The translations under genes were made by a program, and so were the position numbers. Below are positions 44,034 to 53,902 of a stretch of 64,000 nt of DNA, in pieces. A model generated the notes under the pieces. The model saw nothing but the letters and a program-made list of their open reading frames with translations, was not told the DNA's origin and ran no database searches. This stretch comes from Vibrio sp. Isolate34. GTDB lineage: Bacteria > Pseudomonadota > Gammaproteobacteria > Enterobacterales > Vibrionaceae. The stretch's first letter is position 1. Each line of letters opens with the position of its first letter. The DNA is taken from NCBI RefSeq assembly GCF_022397915.1, contig NZ_JAKEUO010000005.1, positions 178,492 through 242,491 of the forward strand, written 5' to 3'.

Positions 44034-46790
44034 TTACAGGTCGACCATAATGGTCTTCGTCGTAATCCCACCTTGGTCATCGATTATCTTCAAGGTCACT
44101 TCATGTTTCCCGTATGAAGGGAAGATAGAAGTGTATGTGCGACCTCGTTTTACCTTTCCATTGGGAAGTGTCCATTCAGTATCAACAATACGGCCATCAC
44201 TGTCAGAGCTTGTTGTCCACATGGTGACCCAGCGTCCCAAGTGGATGTACTTCGCACTTGCTTCCGGTAGATCGTTTGGAGATTCAACACTCACTACAGA
44301 GCTGAACGAATCAGTGGCGCCTTTGTCGTCGACAACCGTCAAGTTCACCGTGTAATCACCGGCTTGCTCGTAAGACCAAGTTGGTGCCATTTCGTTGCTT
44401 GTTGCACCGTTACCAAAGTCCCATAGATAACTGGTGATCTCACCGTCTTGATCAGAACTGAAGTTACGTGAAGAAAGGTTCAGGCCAGTAACATTGAGCT
44501 CGAAGTTCGCAGTAGGGGCGACGTTATGTTGGCTTACTTTAGATAAGCGCACCACACCGTATTCGTTGTCGTTACTCTGATTCAAAATATCAACGGCTAA
44601 GCCAAACTCCGTCAGGATACGTCCTGAATCAGGCGCTTGAGGAGAAGTGTAGTCTTGGCCGTCAGAGAAGCTAGCGTTACCAAGCAAACTGGTATCTTCA
44701 AGTACATCATTGTCGCTGTTTACAAGTCGCATTGGCGTGTGATCTTTAAGTGAGAACGCAGCATCTCGAACTTGGTAGCGTGTTTGAGCAATTTCGCCTG
44801 AGTTTTCCCATACCATGGCGTTTTGGTCTGCGTCTACAACACCTAACCAACCTTCACCTGGGTGCTTGCCAACCCAGTTATCGGTAAGTGATTCGTCGAT
44901 ATACCAAATGATCAGACCCGGATCGAATGACATCAATTGACCCATGCGTTTGATGTTAGCTAGGCCTTCATCAACGTCCATGTGGCTGCGCCATTGCAAT
45001 AGGTAGTAGTGCTGGGCTTGATGGAATCCATTACTCAGCTTGTAGCCATTAAGGGCGAAGGTGGAGTTGCTTTCACCATCGTCTATCTCAGTCACTTCAC
45101 CATCGACAACCACAGTAAGGTTATCCAGATACAAACCTTCCATTGCCAAGCCACCGTCTGTGATGTACTCAAACGAAAGCTCTACTTCTTGGCCTGTCCA
45201 TTGTGAAACGTCAAACTCAGCATCAATCCAACCGCCAGACTCACCACCAATCGCAGGGACTAGACCCGTGTTGTATGGGTCATCCATTGAGGTGATGTTG
45301 CCTGCGATGGCATGTCCATTCACGAGCACGCGTGCAAAGTCGTAATCTTTCTCGATTTCGTACCAAGTTTTAAACGAAAGCAGCGCTGAATCACCCACTG
45401 GAATCACCAACTTACGAGTCATGCTGTTTTTCAGGTCATCGCCTTTTTGTGAGTGGAAAGAGTACCCACCAGCAAACGGTTTCAAACCCTCGATCTGCTT
45501 CTCCGGAAGATCCACTTTAATCATGTTCGGACGGCTGTTATCTGTGGTTTGGAACAGTGTATAAACCTGTGGATGGTCTTCTAGGTCGTCAATTGAGATT
45601 TGATCATCGTTAATCCAACGACCACCAATCGACTTCTGTAGGAAGTGTTTTGCCCAAGAACTGAATGCGGTTGGTTGAGTACCACCAATTTGACCGGCCC
45701 AACTGCCAGAAGACATGATAGACCAGTATGAAACGGGCTCACCTTTACCTGTGTACTGCGTGTCGTACTCGTCAGGCAGACCTAAATCGTGACCATATTC
45801 GTGAGCACAAACACCCGCTGCCGCATCAATCGGCTGAATGGTGTAATCAAATGCGGCGTATTGGCCGTTAAAGCGTTCTGGAAGCGAGCTAGAGGTGCCT
45901 TCTAGCACATGAGTGCGACCAAGGTTGAATCGGTGAGACCAGATTGCATCAGGGCCTAAAACACCACCACCGGCTTCTTCGCCTACGGATGCGTGAAATA
46001 CCATTAGGTGATCAATCACGCCATCGGGTTCACGGAAATTTCCGTCGCCATCATAATCGTAACGATCTTCGATGTCATAATCCGCGAGGTTGATGCTCGG
46101 ATCTTGAGCCAATTGATTGAGCGCTTCGCGAACCAGTTCTTGTGCGTTCAAGTCATTGTCGGTGGTCGGGGAGTTGCCACCATAGAAAGACGCAGGCTTC
46201 GAGGCGCGATACCAACCGGCAGCTTGGCCCGCAACGCTATAACTGTCTCCCGATTCACTTTGATAATATTGGCGCATCGAGATTAGGTTTTCACCATTCG
46301 GCCCTGTGTAACCCGAATTTGAAAACAACAATTCTTGATAATGTTCTGGGTTGTAGCTCTCGTAGAGCATTTGCGTGTGCTCTTCGGTTAGCCTGTTGTC
46401 ATCCCAGTTCAAATCAGGAAAATCGACTAAAAGAGCGAGCACCTTGTCGGTACGCTTGGTGCCGACTTCCAAAGCAAAGACGCTCGCTTTTTTAACGCCA
46501 GACCCTTTTTCGATGGCTTTGAGTATTTTCGCTCGTTGTTCTAACGCTTTTTTACCGAATTGAGCATCGCCTTTAAAGCCAGAGTTGATCTTGTTCTTTA
46601 AATAACGATCAAGAGCATCGTATTTTGCAATATCGCTTGCGTCTTGTTCGACTAAGCCTTGTCTTACTAGCATTTCAATCAGTTTGTCTTCGTTTACAAC
46701 ACCCAAATCAATCGGTGTTTTAGCATAACTACTGACGCTAAATAGAGTAAGTATTGCTGAAGCTAGCAATGTTTTTCTCATTATCTTCAT
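44034..46790 (-). CDS. prtV: PrtV-type M6 metalloprotease
   Basis: Secreted zinc metalloprotease, 918 aa when started at ATG 46790 (AAAAGGAAATGTA upstream; the ATG at 46814 is less likely). Signal peptide MKIMRKTLLASAILTLFSVSSYA, then a propeptide to about residue 100, the M6 (immune inhibitor A-like) peptidase domain with zinc site H330-E331-Y-G-H334 and D340 in LPDEYD, and two PKD domains from about residue 755 (GEITSYLWDFGNGATS and a second after 840). Length equals V. cholerae PrtV, a toxin active against grazing protists and host proteins. It is preceded by a small secreted protein gene 47 bp upstream. Confidence 0.95.
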   Translation of the reverse strand: MKIMRKTLLASAILTLFSVSSYAKTPIDLGVVNEDKLIEMLVRQGLVEQDASDIAKYDALDRYLKNKINSGFKGDAQFGKKALEQRAKILKAIEKGSGVKKASVFALEVGTKRTDKVLALLVDFPDLNWDDNRLTEEHTQMLYESYNPEHYQELLFSNSGYTGPNGENLISMRQYYQSESGDSYSVAGQAAGWYRASKPASFYGGNSPTTDNDLNAQELVREALNQLAQDPSINLADYDIEDRYDYDGDGNFREPDGVIDHLMVFHASVGEEAGGGVLGPDAIWSHRFNLGRTHVLEGTSSSLPERFNGQYAAFDYTIQPIDAAAGVCAHEYGHDLGLPDEYDTQYTGKGEPVSYWSIMSSGSWAGQIGGTQPTAFSSWAKHFLQKSIGGRWINDDQISIDDLEDHPQVYTLFQTTDNSRPNMIKVDLPEKQIEGLKPFAGGYSFHSQKGDDLKNSMTRKLVIPVGDSALLSFKTWYEIEKDYDFARVLVNGHAIAGNITSMDDPYNTGLVPAIGGESGGWIDAEFDVSQWTGQEVELSFEYITDGGLAMEGLYLDNLTVVVDGEVTEIDDGESNSTFALNGYKLSNGFHQAQHYYLLQWRSHMDVDEGLANIKRMGQLMSFDPGLIIWYIDESLTDNWVGKHPGEGWLGVVDADQNAMVWENSGEIAQTRYQVRDAAFSLKDHTPMRLVNSDNDVLEDTSLLGNASFSDGQDYTSPQAPDSGRILTEFGLAVDILNQSNDNEYGVVRLSKVSQHNVAPTANFELNVTGLNLSSRNFSSDQDGEITSYLWDFGNGATSNEMAPTWSYEQAGDYTVNLTVVDDKGATDSFSSVVSVESPNDLPEASAKYIHLGRWVTMWTTSSDSDGRIVDTEWTLPNGKVKRGRTYTSIFPSYGKHEVTLKIIDDQGGITTKTIMVDL

Positions 46791-46837
46791 TACATTTCCT
46801 TTTTGTATTTCCATGTCGATATCAGAATCAACAAGCC

Positions 46838-47200
46838 TTATTCAGAATGGTTGTCCGAGCTTGGCTTAATACACTCTTTTGGTGTTTTAGGTATCTGACG
46901 TTTATTAGTTAACTTGTTTTTACTTTCTATCTCGTTTGTATTACCAGGCTCATTTTCATTACCTACATCATTGGTACTTTCTATTTCTTGCTTATTTTTC
47001 AAATCAAACTGACTGCCTTTCACATGCTTTGCGTTGAGATAGATACGTAAAGCTTCGCGGTTGCCCTCGTAGGTTAAGCCGGGACAAATAACGCCTCTTT
47101 CAATCAATGACTTGAGCAACAGTTCATCATTCTCAATGGTGGAAGCCTGTGACAGTGAGGAGAAAAGTAGAACCATTAAAGCCATTGTTTTGTGTGACAT
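46838..47200 (-). CDS. small secreted protein upstream of prtV, propeptide-like
   Basis: 120-aa protein with signal peptide (MSHKTMALMVLLFSSLSQAS). The mature part begins ENDELLLKSLIERGVI and has REALRIYLNAK, closely like the PrtV precursor segment DKLIEMLVRQGLV ... YDALDRYLKNK. The rest is Asn/Glu/Lys-rich low-complexity sequence ending PKECIKPSS. Two Cys residues remain. It lies 47 bp before prtV on the same strand, suggesting co-expression. It might act as a trans-acting propeptide, chaperone or inhibitor of PrtV; this is inference. Ribosome site is weak. Confidence 0.65.
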   Translation of the reverse strand: MSHKTMALMVLLFSSLSQASTIENDELLLKSLIERGVICPGLTYEGNREALRIYLNAKHVKGSQFDLKNKQEIESTNDVGNENEPGNTNEIESKNKLTNKRQIPKTPKECIKPSSDNHSE

Positions 47201-47572
47201 TTTTATATCAAGCCATCAGTTTTGATTGTGTAACAAAATATATTTATAAAATTAATCAATCAAACTGATAGTTATCACAAATCATTATCCGTTCAGGTTT
47301 CAACATTAAGAGTTAATATCAAATAAGATCTATTGTTTATTTTATTGTCAGCTATTTAGTGAATTTTGATGCATTAATAGTTGATAGTCTTAATAATTAA
47401 TAACAATGTTAGGCTTATGGTTACTATGCTGGAGAGTGCTTTATATAAGGTATCGGAGATTAATTAACTAACGAGATGCTCTATTTTTTATTTTTAATAA
47501 ATACACGTAATAATTGAGTGTTTGGTAAATAATCATTCTCAAATTATTTTCACGAGAAATACAATCAATTAG
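47201..47572. other. AT-rich intergenic region
   Basis: 372 bp of very AT-rich DNA upstream of the small prtV-linked gene; it should carry the promoter of that operon. Some of it may be decayed Lrp/AsnC sequence 5' of the remnant, but no homology is visible. Confidence 0.5.
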
Positions 47573-47758
47573 TTGTTCAAGCATGATTTAAAGTGCTTCA
47601 CGAAGGGGGATTTCCCTGGTACGGTCAAAGACATTCAAGCCTATGAAGATTTTGTGGAGCGGGTGCTGCGTAAAGACTTAAACATTCGAAAGTTCCACAC
47701 CTCTGTATCAATGAGAACGGTGAAGTTTAGTACCGCAGTGAACTTAGATGAGTCATAA
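47573..47758 (+). pseudogene. remnant of an Lrp/AsnC-family regulator
   Basis: The frame encodes KDIQAYEDFVERVLRKDL and SVSMRTVKFSTAVNL, which are the C-terminal RAM-domain end of Lrp/AsnC regulators. The N-terminal helix-turn-helix and most of the effector domain are missing: only about 60 residues remain, preceded by an in-frame stop and no proper start (TTG only). A short segment before it (CFTKGDFPGTV) seems compressed relative to the usual TGDYDxxLxVxV. It is a decayed gene next to the prtV region. Confidence 0.75.
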
Positions 47759-47837
47759 ACGTTAGCTAGAAGATATGTGATGTATTGAGCTTTGTGAGGT
47801 CACTGGCTTATTTTTGTTTAAATAGCAGGCATTTACA

Positions 47838-47860
47838 CAAAATGTGATGTTCACATTTTG
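47838..47860. promoter_or_regulatory. 23-bp perfect inverted repeat upstream of the Aer-like gene
   Basis: Arms CAAAATGTGA (47838-47847) and TCACATTTTG (47851-47860) with a TGT spacer, 63-85 bp before the start codon. It contains CRP-like half-sites (TGTGA/TCACA) but with a 3-bp rather than 6-bp spacer. Confidence 0.55.
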
Positions 47861-47922
47861 TCATAACTTTAATAATTGTATATATTCCTCGCCTAAAATA
47901 ATAATTAACAAAAGTTAATATA

Positions 47923-49485
47923 ATGACTGTCAGCTCATCTTCTCAATCTCGTGAAACGCTTCTCAGCGAAAATGAACAACTTGTCTCGACCACCGACCTT
48001 AAAGGCGTGATTACTTACAGTAATGATGCTTTTTGTCGTATCGCAGAATACAGCCAGCAAGAATTGCTAGGGCAACACCACAATATTGTGAGGCATGGTG
48101 ATATGCCTAAGGCGGCGTTTGCCGACATGTGGGTAAATCTTAAGCAAGGTAAGGCGTGGCGCGGGATCGTAAAAAATAAGACTAAATCTGGTGGGTATTA
48201 CTGGGTTGATGCTTACGTTACCCCAATCTACGAGAGTGGCAAGGTGAGTGGTTATCAGTCTGTTCGTGTTAAACCGAAGAACGAGTGGGTGCAGATTGCA
48301 GATAAGGCTTACCAAGGTTTATTGAAGGCTGAGAAGTCTGGTCGCCAATGGTCATTACAGATCAGTGACAGTGTTCGCTATGCCGTGTTATTGGGCTCTC
48401 TGGCTGCGCCTTTGGTTTCAAATCTTGTCGAAGTAGGACAAGTCTCTCAATGGCTTCTTAGCTTGTTACCTGTTTCTGCATTAGCTCTGCTGTTCCGACA
48501 AGAGTTGATTGATACTCCCTTGCAGCTGAAAAAACTGCAGTCGAAATTCGACAGTGTGAGCCGCCTGGTTTATTCAGGTAACAGCAAATTCTCAGTAGCT
48601 GATTTTCACTTGAAGTTGTTGTCTGCTCGAATTCGCACGGTATTAGGCCGTATGACCGATTCTGCGAAACCACTGCAAGACTTAGCCGATAATCTGAATG
48701 CTACTTCGTTTGAAGTATCAGAAGCGTTAGATCAACAAACCAAAGACATTCTACAAGTGCGTGAAGCAACGGAAGAGGTTGAAGTCACGGCGAATGAGGT
48801 CTCTTCTCGTACTGAAGAAGCGCATCAGATTGTTGATGTGACTCTGCAAACCTGTGCGGGTGCTAAAGAGAGTATTAACCAAACTCACCGCAACCTTGAA
48901 AACCTAGCTTCACAGGCCGAGAAAGCCACACACACGACGTACCAGCTGAGCGACCAAGCACAAAGCGTCAGTAAGATCATGGAAGAGATCGGTGGCATTG
49001 CCGAGCAAACCAACCTGTTGGCATTGAACGCAGCGATAGAAGCAGCGAGAGCGGGTGAGCAAGGTCGAGGTTTCGCAGTGGTTGCCGATGAAGTGCGGGC
49101 GTTATCCGGTCGAACATCTAAGGCGACGGTTCAAATCAAAGAGAGCATTGATACCATGCTCGCAACGATTGAGGGCTGGCAAAAAGATATTCTGGCAAAC
49201 AGAGAACAGACAGACGCGTGTGGCGATGTGGCTAAGGTAAGCTCACAACGTTTATCGGAAGTTGAGAACCTGATGCAATCGATGAACGAGTTGATGCAGT
49301 CGGTAGAAAGTTCTGCGCATAAACAGCGTCAGCTATCGAGTGATGTTAACCTTCATATGCAGTCTATCGCTTCAACGGCCGAGCAGAACTTGGTTGCGAC
49401 GCATTCCGTTAAAGACCACTCTACAGAGTTGAAAGAGCAAGTGAATGAATTCTATCAATTGGCGAAGCGTTTCGAAGAGAAATAG
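47923..49485 (+). CDS. Aer-like PAS-domain energy-taxis receptor
   Basis: 520-aa methyl-accepting chemotaxis-type protein. PAS domain in residues 12-125 with FAD-type signatures [32 protein letters not shown] and [19 protein letters not shown] hydrophobic stretch about residues 145-190 anchors it in the membrane with no periplasmic sensor. The signalling hairpin is [20 protein letters not shown] followed by [18 protein letters not shown]. No C-terminal NWETF-like pentapeptide (it ends KRFEEK), as is normal for Aer. It senses redox or oxygen state and signals to CheA. A 23-bp palindrome lies upstream. Confidence 0.92.
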   Translation: MTVSSSSQSRETLLSENEQLVSTTDLKGVITYSNDAFCRIAEYSQQELLGQHHNIVRHGDMPKAAFADMWVNLKQGKAWRGIVKNKTKSGGYYWVDAYVTPIYESGKVSGYQSVRVKPKNEWVQIADKAYQGLLKAEKSGRQWSLQISDSVRYAVLLGSLAAPLVSNLVEVGQVSQWLLSLLPVSALALLFRQELIDTPLQLKKLQSKFDSVSRLVYSGNSKFSVADFHLKLLSARIRTVLGRMTDSAKPLQDLADNLNATSFEVSEALDQQTKDILQVREATEEVEVTANEVSSRTEEAHQIVDVTLQTCAGAKESINQTHRNLENLASQAEKATHTTYQLSDQAQSVSKIMEEIGGIAEQTNLLALNAAIEAARAGEQGRGFAVVADEVRALSGRTSKATVQIKESIDTMLATIEGWQKDILANREQTDACGDVAKVSSQRLSEVENLMQSMNELMQSVESSAHKQRQLSSDVNLHMQSIASTAEQNLVATHSVKDHSTELKEQVNEFYQLAKRFEEK

Positions 49486-49517
49486 CGGTTAGATTTACGC
49501 CGAGTGAGAAATAAGAG

Positions 49518-49548
49518 AAAGCCTTGCGAAATTAGCAGGGCTTTTTTG
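49518..49548 (+). terminator. terminator after the Aer-like gene
   Basis: AAAGCCTTGC and GCAGGGCTTT pair with one G-U, loop GAAATTA, then TTTTG tail. Confidence 0.7.
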
Positions 49549-49658
49549 TAGCTCAACGCTTTGCTTTGTTTTGAAAATCTTTGAAACACAAATAAAACAC
49601 CGTTCAATTGTGATTGGGTTACAATTCTACTATTCCAATCAAATTTTGAGTTACTGAG

Positions 49659-50312
49659 ATGCGCTCCCTTATTTTTACCGTTTTTTGTTTCAGTCTTATG
49701 AGTTTCCCAAGCTTAGCTTCAAAGGGTTCTCACTATCTTTATACGGGATATCAGAACACACGAGTCAGTGATGATGGCTTTCAGGATTACTTTGAAGGCT
49801 CTTACAACAACTCAGGCAGTAAGCAGCTTTACGGCGGATATTTCGGCGGCAATTATGCTGTAACGGATTCTCTGTTTGTTGGCTTCGACTCTTCAAAGAC
49901 GACACGATCTTCAACGACTTTATCCGATCTGTCTATTCAATTGGGTTGGTACCATTCGGTCACTCAGCAGGTTGAACTGTACGCATCTGGAGGCGTTAAC
50001 TGGGTGAAACCTAAGAGACGCTCTTCGTGTCGCAATGACAGTATTCTTGACCCATGCAACAGGGAAACCAACAAAAACTACGATGAAGGGTTTATCGGTG
50101 AAGCAGGTGCTGTGGTTTCGATTAACGAACGTTGGTCGCTGCAACCGTTTTACAGTTATACAGATACCTATGAACATGGTTTAAATAGTTTGGGGGTTGT
50201 GAGCTCGGTTAAGATTATCTCATGGCTTGCCGTTGATGCAGGTTATGACTACACATATAGCAAAAACCTAAAGCAAAACACCGTTCGAGTCGGCGCGCGG
50301 TTTAGCTTCTAG
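49659..50312 (+). CDS. outer-membrane beta-barrel protein
   Basis: 217-aa protein with signal peptide (MRSLIFTVFCFSLMSFPSLAS), then alternating hydrophobic strands with aromatic belts, and a C-terminal Phe (VRVGARFSF), the pattern of small eight-stranded OmpA/OmpW-like barrels. One extracellular loop holds two Cys (SSCRNDSILDPCNRET) that probably form a disulfide. Function unknown; such proteins act in adhesion or surface stability. Convergent with tkt; terminator between. Confidence 0.75.
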   Translation: MRSLIFTVFCFSLMSFPSLASKGSHYLYTGYQNTRVSDDGFQDYFEGSYNNSGSKQLYGGYFGGNYAVTDSLFVGFDSSKTTRSSTTLSDLSIQLGWYHSVTQQVELYASGGVNWVKPKRRSSCRNDSILDPCNRETNKNYDEGFIGEAGAVVSINERWSLQPFYSYTDTYEHGLNSLGVVSSVKIISWLAVDAGYDYTYSKNLKQNTVRVGARFSF

Positions 50313-50340
50313 TCTTTAATCTCTAACTGACAACAGATAC

Positions 50341-50370
50341 AAAAAGCCCCGCATTTTCATGCGGGGCTTT
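50341..50370. terminator. bidirectional terminator between OMP gene and tkt
   Basis: AAAAAGCCCCGCAT and ATGCGGGGCTTT with a TTTC loop; strong GC stem with A- and T-runs. Confidence 0.9.
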
Positions 50371-50414
50371 CGTTATGCATCAACCTATTTTAAGGCGAGA
50401 CAATTGAATCAAGA

Positions 50415-52406
50415 TTAAGCTAGAAGCTCTTTTGCTGTGTTTACTACGTTTTCAGTAGTGAAACCGAACATCTTGAATAGCTCGCCTGCCGGTGCAGATT
50501 CGCCGAACGTTGTCATACCGATGATCTTGCCACCGAAACCAACGTATTTGTACCAGAAGTCAGCGATACCAGCTTCTACTGCGATACGCGCTGTAACGTC
50601 AGATGGAAGTACAGACTCACGGTATTCAGCGTCTTGCTTGTCGAACGCGTCAGTTGCAGGCATAGATACTACGCGTACTTTCTTGCCTTCAGCTGTTAGT
50701 TCTGCAGCAGCGCTAACCGCTAGCTCAACTTCAGAACCTGTTGCGATAATGATAAGCTCTGGCTTGCCTTCACAATCTTTCAGGATGTAACCACCCTTAG
50801 CGATGTTAGCGACTTGTGCAGCGTCACGATCTTGTTGTGCAAGGTTTTGACGAGAGAAGATTAAAGATGTAGGGCCATCTTTACGCTCAATAGCCAGTTT
50901 CCAAGCAACTGCAGATTCAACTTGGTCACATGGACGCCATGTGCTCATGTTTGGAGTCAGACGTAGAGAAGCGATCTGCTCAACCGGTTGGTGAGTAGGG
51001 CCATCTTCGCCTAGGCCGATAGAATCGTGCGTGTAAACTTGGATGTTCTGAACTTTCATCAGAGCAGCCATACGCATAGCGTTACGAGCGTATTCCATGA
51101 ACATTAGGAACGTTGCGCCGTATGGTACGAAACCACCGTGCAGAGCGATACCGTTCATGATAGCCGTCATGCCGAATTCACGTACACCGTAGTGGATGTA
51201 GTTACCAGAGAAGTCCGTTGCTTCAAGAGACTTAGAACCAGACCACATAGTTAGGTTAGAAGGCGCAAGGTCAGCAGAGCCGCCCATGAATTCTGGTAGC
51301 ATAGCACCGAACGCTTCTAGTGCGTTTTGAGATGCTTTACGTGAAGCGATGTTTGCTGGGTTAGCTTGAAGATCAGCAATGATTTGGTTTGCTTTCTCTT
51401 CCCACTCAGCAGGTAGGTCACCGTTTACGCGGCGTTTGAATTCAGCTGCCAGCTCAGGGTATGCTGCTTCATAAGCTGCAAGTTTCTCGTTCCACGCTGC
51501 TTCCTTAGCTGCGCCTGCTTCTTTCGCATCCCACTCTGAGTAAACTTCCGACGGAATTTCAAAAGGACCGTGCTCCCAACCTAATTCTTTACGTGTTGCT
51601 GCAATTTCTTCAGCGCCTAGTGGTGCACCGTGACAGTCGTGCGTACCCGCTTTGTTTGGAGAACCAAAGCCGATAACTGTTTTAGTACAGATTAGAGTAG
51701 GGCGAGGATCCGCTTTAGCTGCTTCGATAGCGGCGTTAATAGCGTCAGCATCGTGGCCATCTACTGCTGGGATTACATGCCAGCCGTAAGCTTCGAAACG
51801 CTTAGGCGTATCGTCAGAGAACCAACCTTCAACTTCACCATCGATAGAGATGCCGTTGTCATCCCAGAAAGCAACCAGCTTACCAAGACCTAGCGTACCC
51901 GCTAGAGAACATGCTTCGTGAGAGATACCTTCCATCAGACAGCCATCACCCATGAATGCATACGTGTAGTGGTCTACGATGTCGTGGCCTTCTTTGTTGA
52001 ACTGTGCCGCAAGCGCTTTCTCAGCCATTGCCATACCAACAGCGTTAGTGATGCCTTGACCTAGAGGACCAGTCGTTGTCTCGATACCTGGTGCGTAACC
52101 GTACTCTGGGTGACCTGGAGTCTTAGAGTGCAGTTGACGGAAGTTTTTAAGATCTTCAATTGAAAGCTCGTAACCTGCTAGGTGAAGCAGAGAGTAAATC
52201 AGCATAGAGCCGTGGCCGTTTGAAAGTACGAAACGGTCGCGGTCAGCCCACTCAGGGTTAGATGGGTTGTGGTTCAAGTGGCCACGCCAAAGAACTTCAG
52301 CGATGTCAGCCATACCCATAGGAGCGCCTGGGTGACCAGAGTTTGCTTGTTGTACGCCGTCCATGCTTAGAGCACGAATAGCGTTAGCTAGATGTTTGCG
52401 GTTCAT
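50415..52406 (-). CDS. tkt: transketolase
   Basis: 663-aa transketolase: thiamine diphosphate-dependent transfer of two-carbon units in the pentose phosphate pathway. ThDP-binding motif [32 protein letters not shown] split around residue 155, His-rich active site with [30 protein letters not shown] and [15 protein letters not shown] in the pyrimidine domain. Length equals E. coli TktA/TktB (663-667). It follows tal with an 86-bp gap on the same strand, so tal-tkt form an operon, probably under the SorC regulator. Probably an accessory, secondary-chromosome copy. Confidence 0.97.
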   Translation of the reverse strand: MNRKHLANAIRALSMDGVQQANSGHPGAPMGMADIAEVLWRGHLNHNPSNPEWADRDRFVLSNGHGSMLIYSLLHLAGYELSIEDLKNFRQLHSKTPGHPEYGYAPGIETTTGPLGQGITNAVGMAMAEKALAAQFNKEGHDIVDHYTYAFMGDGCLMEGISHEACSLAGTLGLGKLVAFWDDNGISIDGEVEGWFSDDTPKRFEAYGWHVIPAVDGHDADAINAAIEAAKADPRPTLICTKTVIGFGSPNKAGTHDCHGAPLGAEEIAATRKELGWEHGPFEIPSEVYSEWDAKEAGAAKEAAWNEKLAAYEAAYPELAAEFKRRVNGDLPAEWEEKANQIIADLQANPANIASRKASQNALEAFGAMLPEFMGGSADLAPSNLTMWSGSKSLEATDFSGNYIHYGVREFGMTAIMNGIALHGGFVPYGATFLMFMEYARNAMRMAALMKVQNIQVYTHDSIGLGEDGPTHQPVEQIASLRLTPNMSTWRPCDQVESAVAWKLAIERKDGPTSLIFSRQNLAQQDRDAAQVANIAKGGYILKDCEGKPELIIIATGSEVELAVSAAAELTAEGKKVRVVSMPATDAFDKQDAEYRESVLPSDVTARIAVEAGIADFWYKYVGFGGKIIGMTTFGESAPAGELFKMFGFTTENVVNTAKELLA

Positions 52407-52492
52407 AGAAACTTCCGAATAAAAATTAAGATAAACAAATTGATAAAAGTAGGGGAACTGAACGTTCCCCTATTTGAAATTGGTGAGAGTGA

Positions 52493-53443
52493 TTACAGCT
52501 TAGCTGCGATCATGTCTTCCAGTTTGCCTTGGTCAACTGCGAAGTTGCGGATGCCTTCAGCTAGCTTCTCTACAGCCATTGCGTCTTGGTTGTGGTCCCA
52601 TAGGAACTCAGCGTGAGTCATCGCTGCTGGACGCTCTTTAGTACCGTTAGAGTCGATTAGCTTCTCTACTACTTCACCTTCTGCTGCTTCTAGGTCTGCT
52701 AGAAGTTGAGGTGCGATAGTTAGACGGTCACAACCAGCAAGTTCAAGGATCTCGCCGATGTTACGGAAGCTTGCGCCCATAACAACAGTCTTGTAACCGT
52801 GGTCTTTGTAGTAGTTGTAGATATCTGAAACAGAGATTACGCCTGGATCTTCTGAAGCTTCGAAATCACGACCTTCTTTCGCTTTGTACCAGTCCATGAT
52901 GCGACCTACGAAAGGAGAGATTAGGAATACGCCAGCTTCAGCACAAGCACGAGCTTGAGCGAAAGAGAACAGAAGCGTTAGGTTACAGTTGATGCCTTCT
53001 TTTTCTAGGATTTCAGCGGCACGGATGCCTTCCCAAGTAGAAGCCAGTTTGATAAGGATGCGGTCGTTAGTGATGCCAGCGTCGTTGTACATTTTGATAA
53101 GTTGACGAGCTTTAGCAACGCTGCCTTCCATGTCGTAAGAAAGACGAGCATCTACTTCAGTAGAGATACGGCCAGGTACAACTTTCAGGATTTCTTTACC
53201 GATGTTTACGTTAAGCATGTCGCAAGTGTCTTGAACTTGCTGTGCTTTGTCATCGCTTTGAGCTTTAGCGTATTCGATAGAAGCATCGATTAGAGGTGCG
53301 TACTCAGCAATTTGAGCAGCTTTAAGAATTAGAGATGGGTTAGTTGTTGCATCTTCAGGAGTGTACTTGCTGATAGCTTCGATATCGCCAGTGTCAGCTA
53401 CAACAGTTGTTAGTTTACGAAGTTGCTCTAATTTATTGCTCAT
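52493..53443 (-). CDS. tal: transaldolase
   Basis: 316-aa class I aldolase-type transaldolase. Start at ATG 53443 ([32 protein letters not shown] upstream); a longer form from 53524 lacks support. Schiff-base Lys in [19 protein letters not shown], acid-base residues in [21 protein letters not shown]. Length equals E. coli TalB (317). It transfers dihydroxyacetone units in the non-oxidative pentose phosphate pathway and works with the downstream tkt. Its 459-bp promoter region carries five copies of a GAACATTTGTTC-like motif. Confidence 0.97.
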   Translation of the reverse strand: MSNKLEQLRKLTTVVADTGDIEAISKYTPEDATTNPSLILKAAQIAEYAPLIDASIEYAKAQSDDKAQQVQDTCDMLNVNIGKEILKVVPGRISTEVDARLSYDMEGSVAKARQLIKMYNDAGITNDRILIKLASTWEGIRAAEILEKEGINCNLTLLFSFAQARACAEAGVFLISPFVGRIMDWYKAKEGRDFEASEDPGVISVSDIYNYYKDHGYKTVVMGASFRNIGEILELAGCDRLTIAPQLLADLEAAEGEVVEKLIDSNGTKERPAAMTHAEFLWDHNQDAMAVEKLAEGIRNFAVDQGKLEDMIAAKL

Positions 53444-53574
53444 TTTGATCATCCTATGTATCGCATAACACCTCGTTAATGGGAGAGGTGTGGGCATTTG
53501 CAAGCTAACTAATGAAGTTCTCAATGGTTGTACCAGTGAGCCTAACTTACATTAATTTAAATTTTTCTCCGAAC

Positions 53575-53599
53575 GAACATTTGTACAGAACATTTGATC
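53575..53599. promoter_or_regulatory. two tandem SorC-type operator-like repeats
   Basis: GAACATTTGTAC (53575-53586) and GAACATTTGATC (53588-53599) near the tal start. See finding. Confidence 0.5.
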
Positions 53600-53781
53600 G
53601 CTCGATGAGTAAATGATGTAGCCATATTTATCCGATCTAGCAGCAAAGTCAACGGTAAATAGTCCTGTATGGTGACTTCAGTCAAATATATTTCGCTCTA
53701 GTAATCATGGGGTATGCAAGCAAACGTTTAACGGGCAGAGTGAGGTGAATTAATCAGCAATAAAACCAAGGCTATCACTGT

Positions 53782-53812
53782 GAACAAATGTTCCTTGTTG
53801 TTACATATGTTC
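53782..53812. promoter_or_regulatory. SorC-type operator-like repeats
   Basis: GAACAAATGTTC (53782-53793) and TTACATATGTTC (53801-53812) between tal and the SorC gene. Confidence 0.5.
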
Positions 53813-53847
53813 GCGGTGTAAACTTGTGTATCACTTGCTGATGCATC

Positions 53848-53859
53848 GAACATTTGTTC
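53848..53859. promoter_or_regulatory. SorC-type operator-like repeat near the regulator start
   Basis: GAACATTTGTTC, the exact complement of the motif at 53782; 44 bp before the regulator start codon. Confidence 0.5.
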
Positions 53860-53902
53860 TCAAAGCAGGTAAAATAATTGTTAAATATAGGTTGCGTGGT
53901 AT

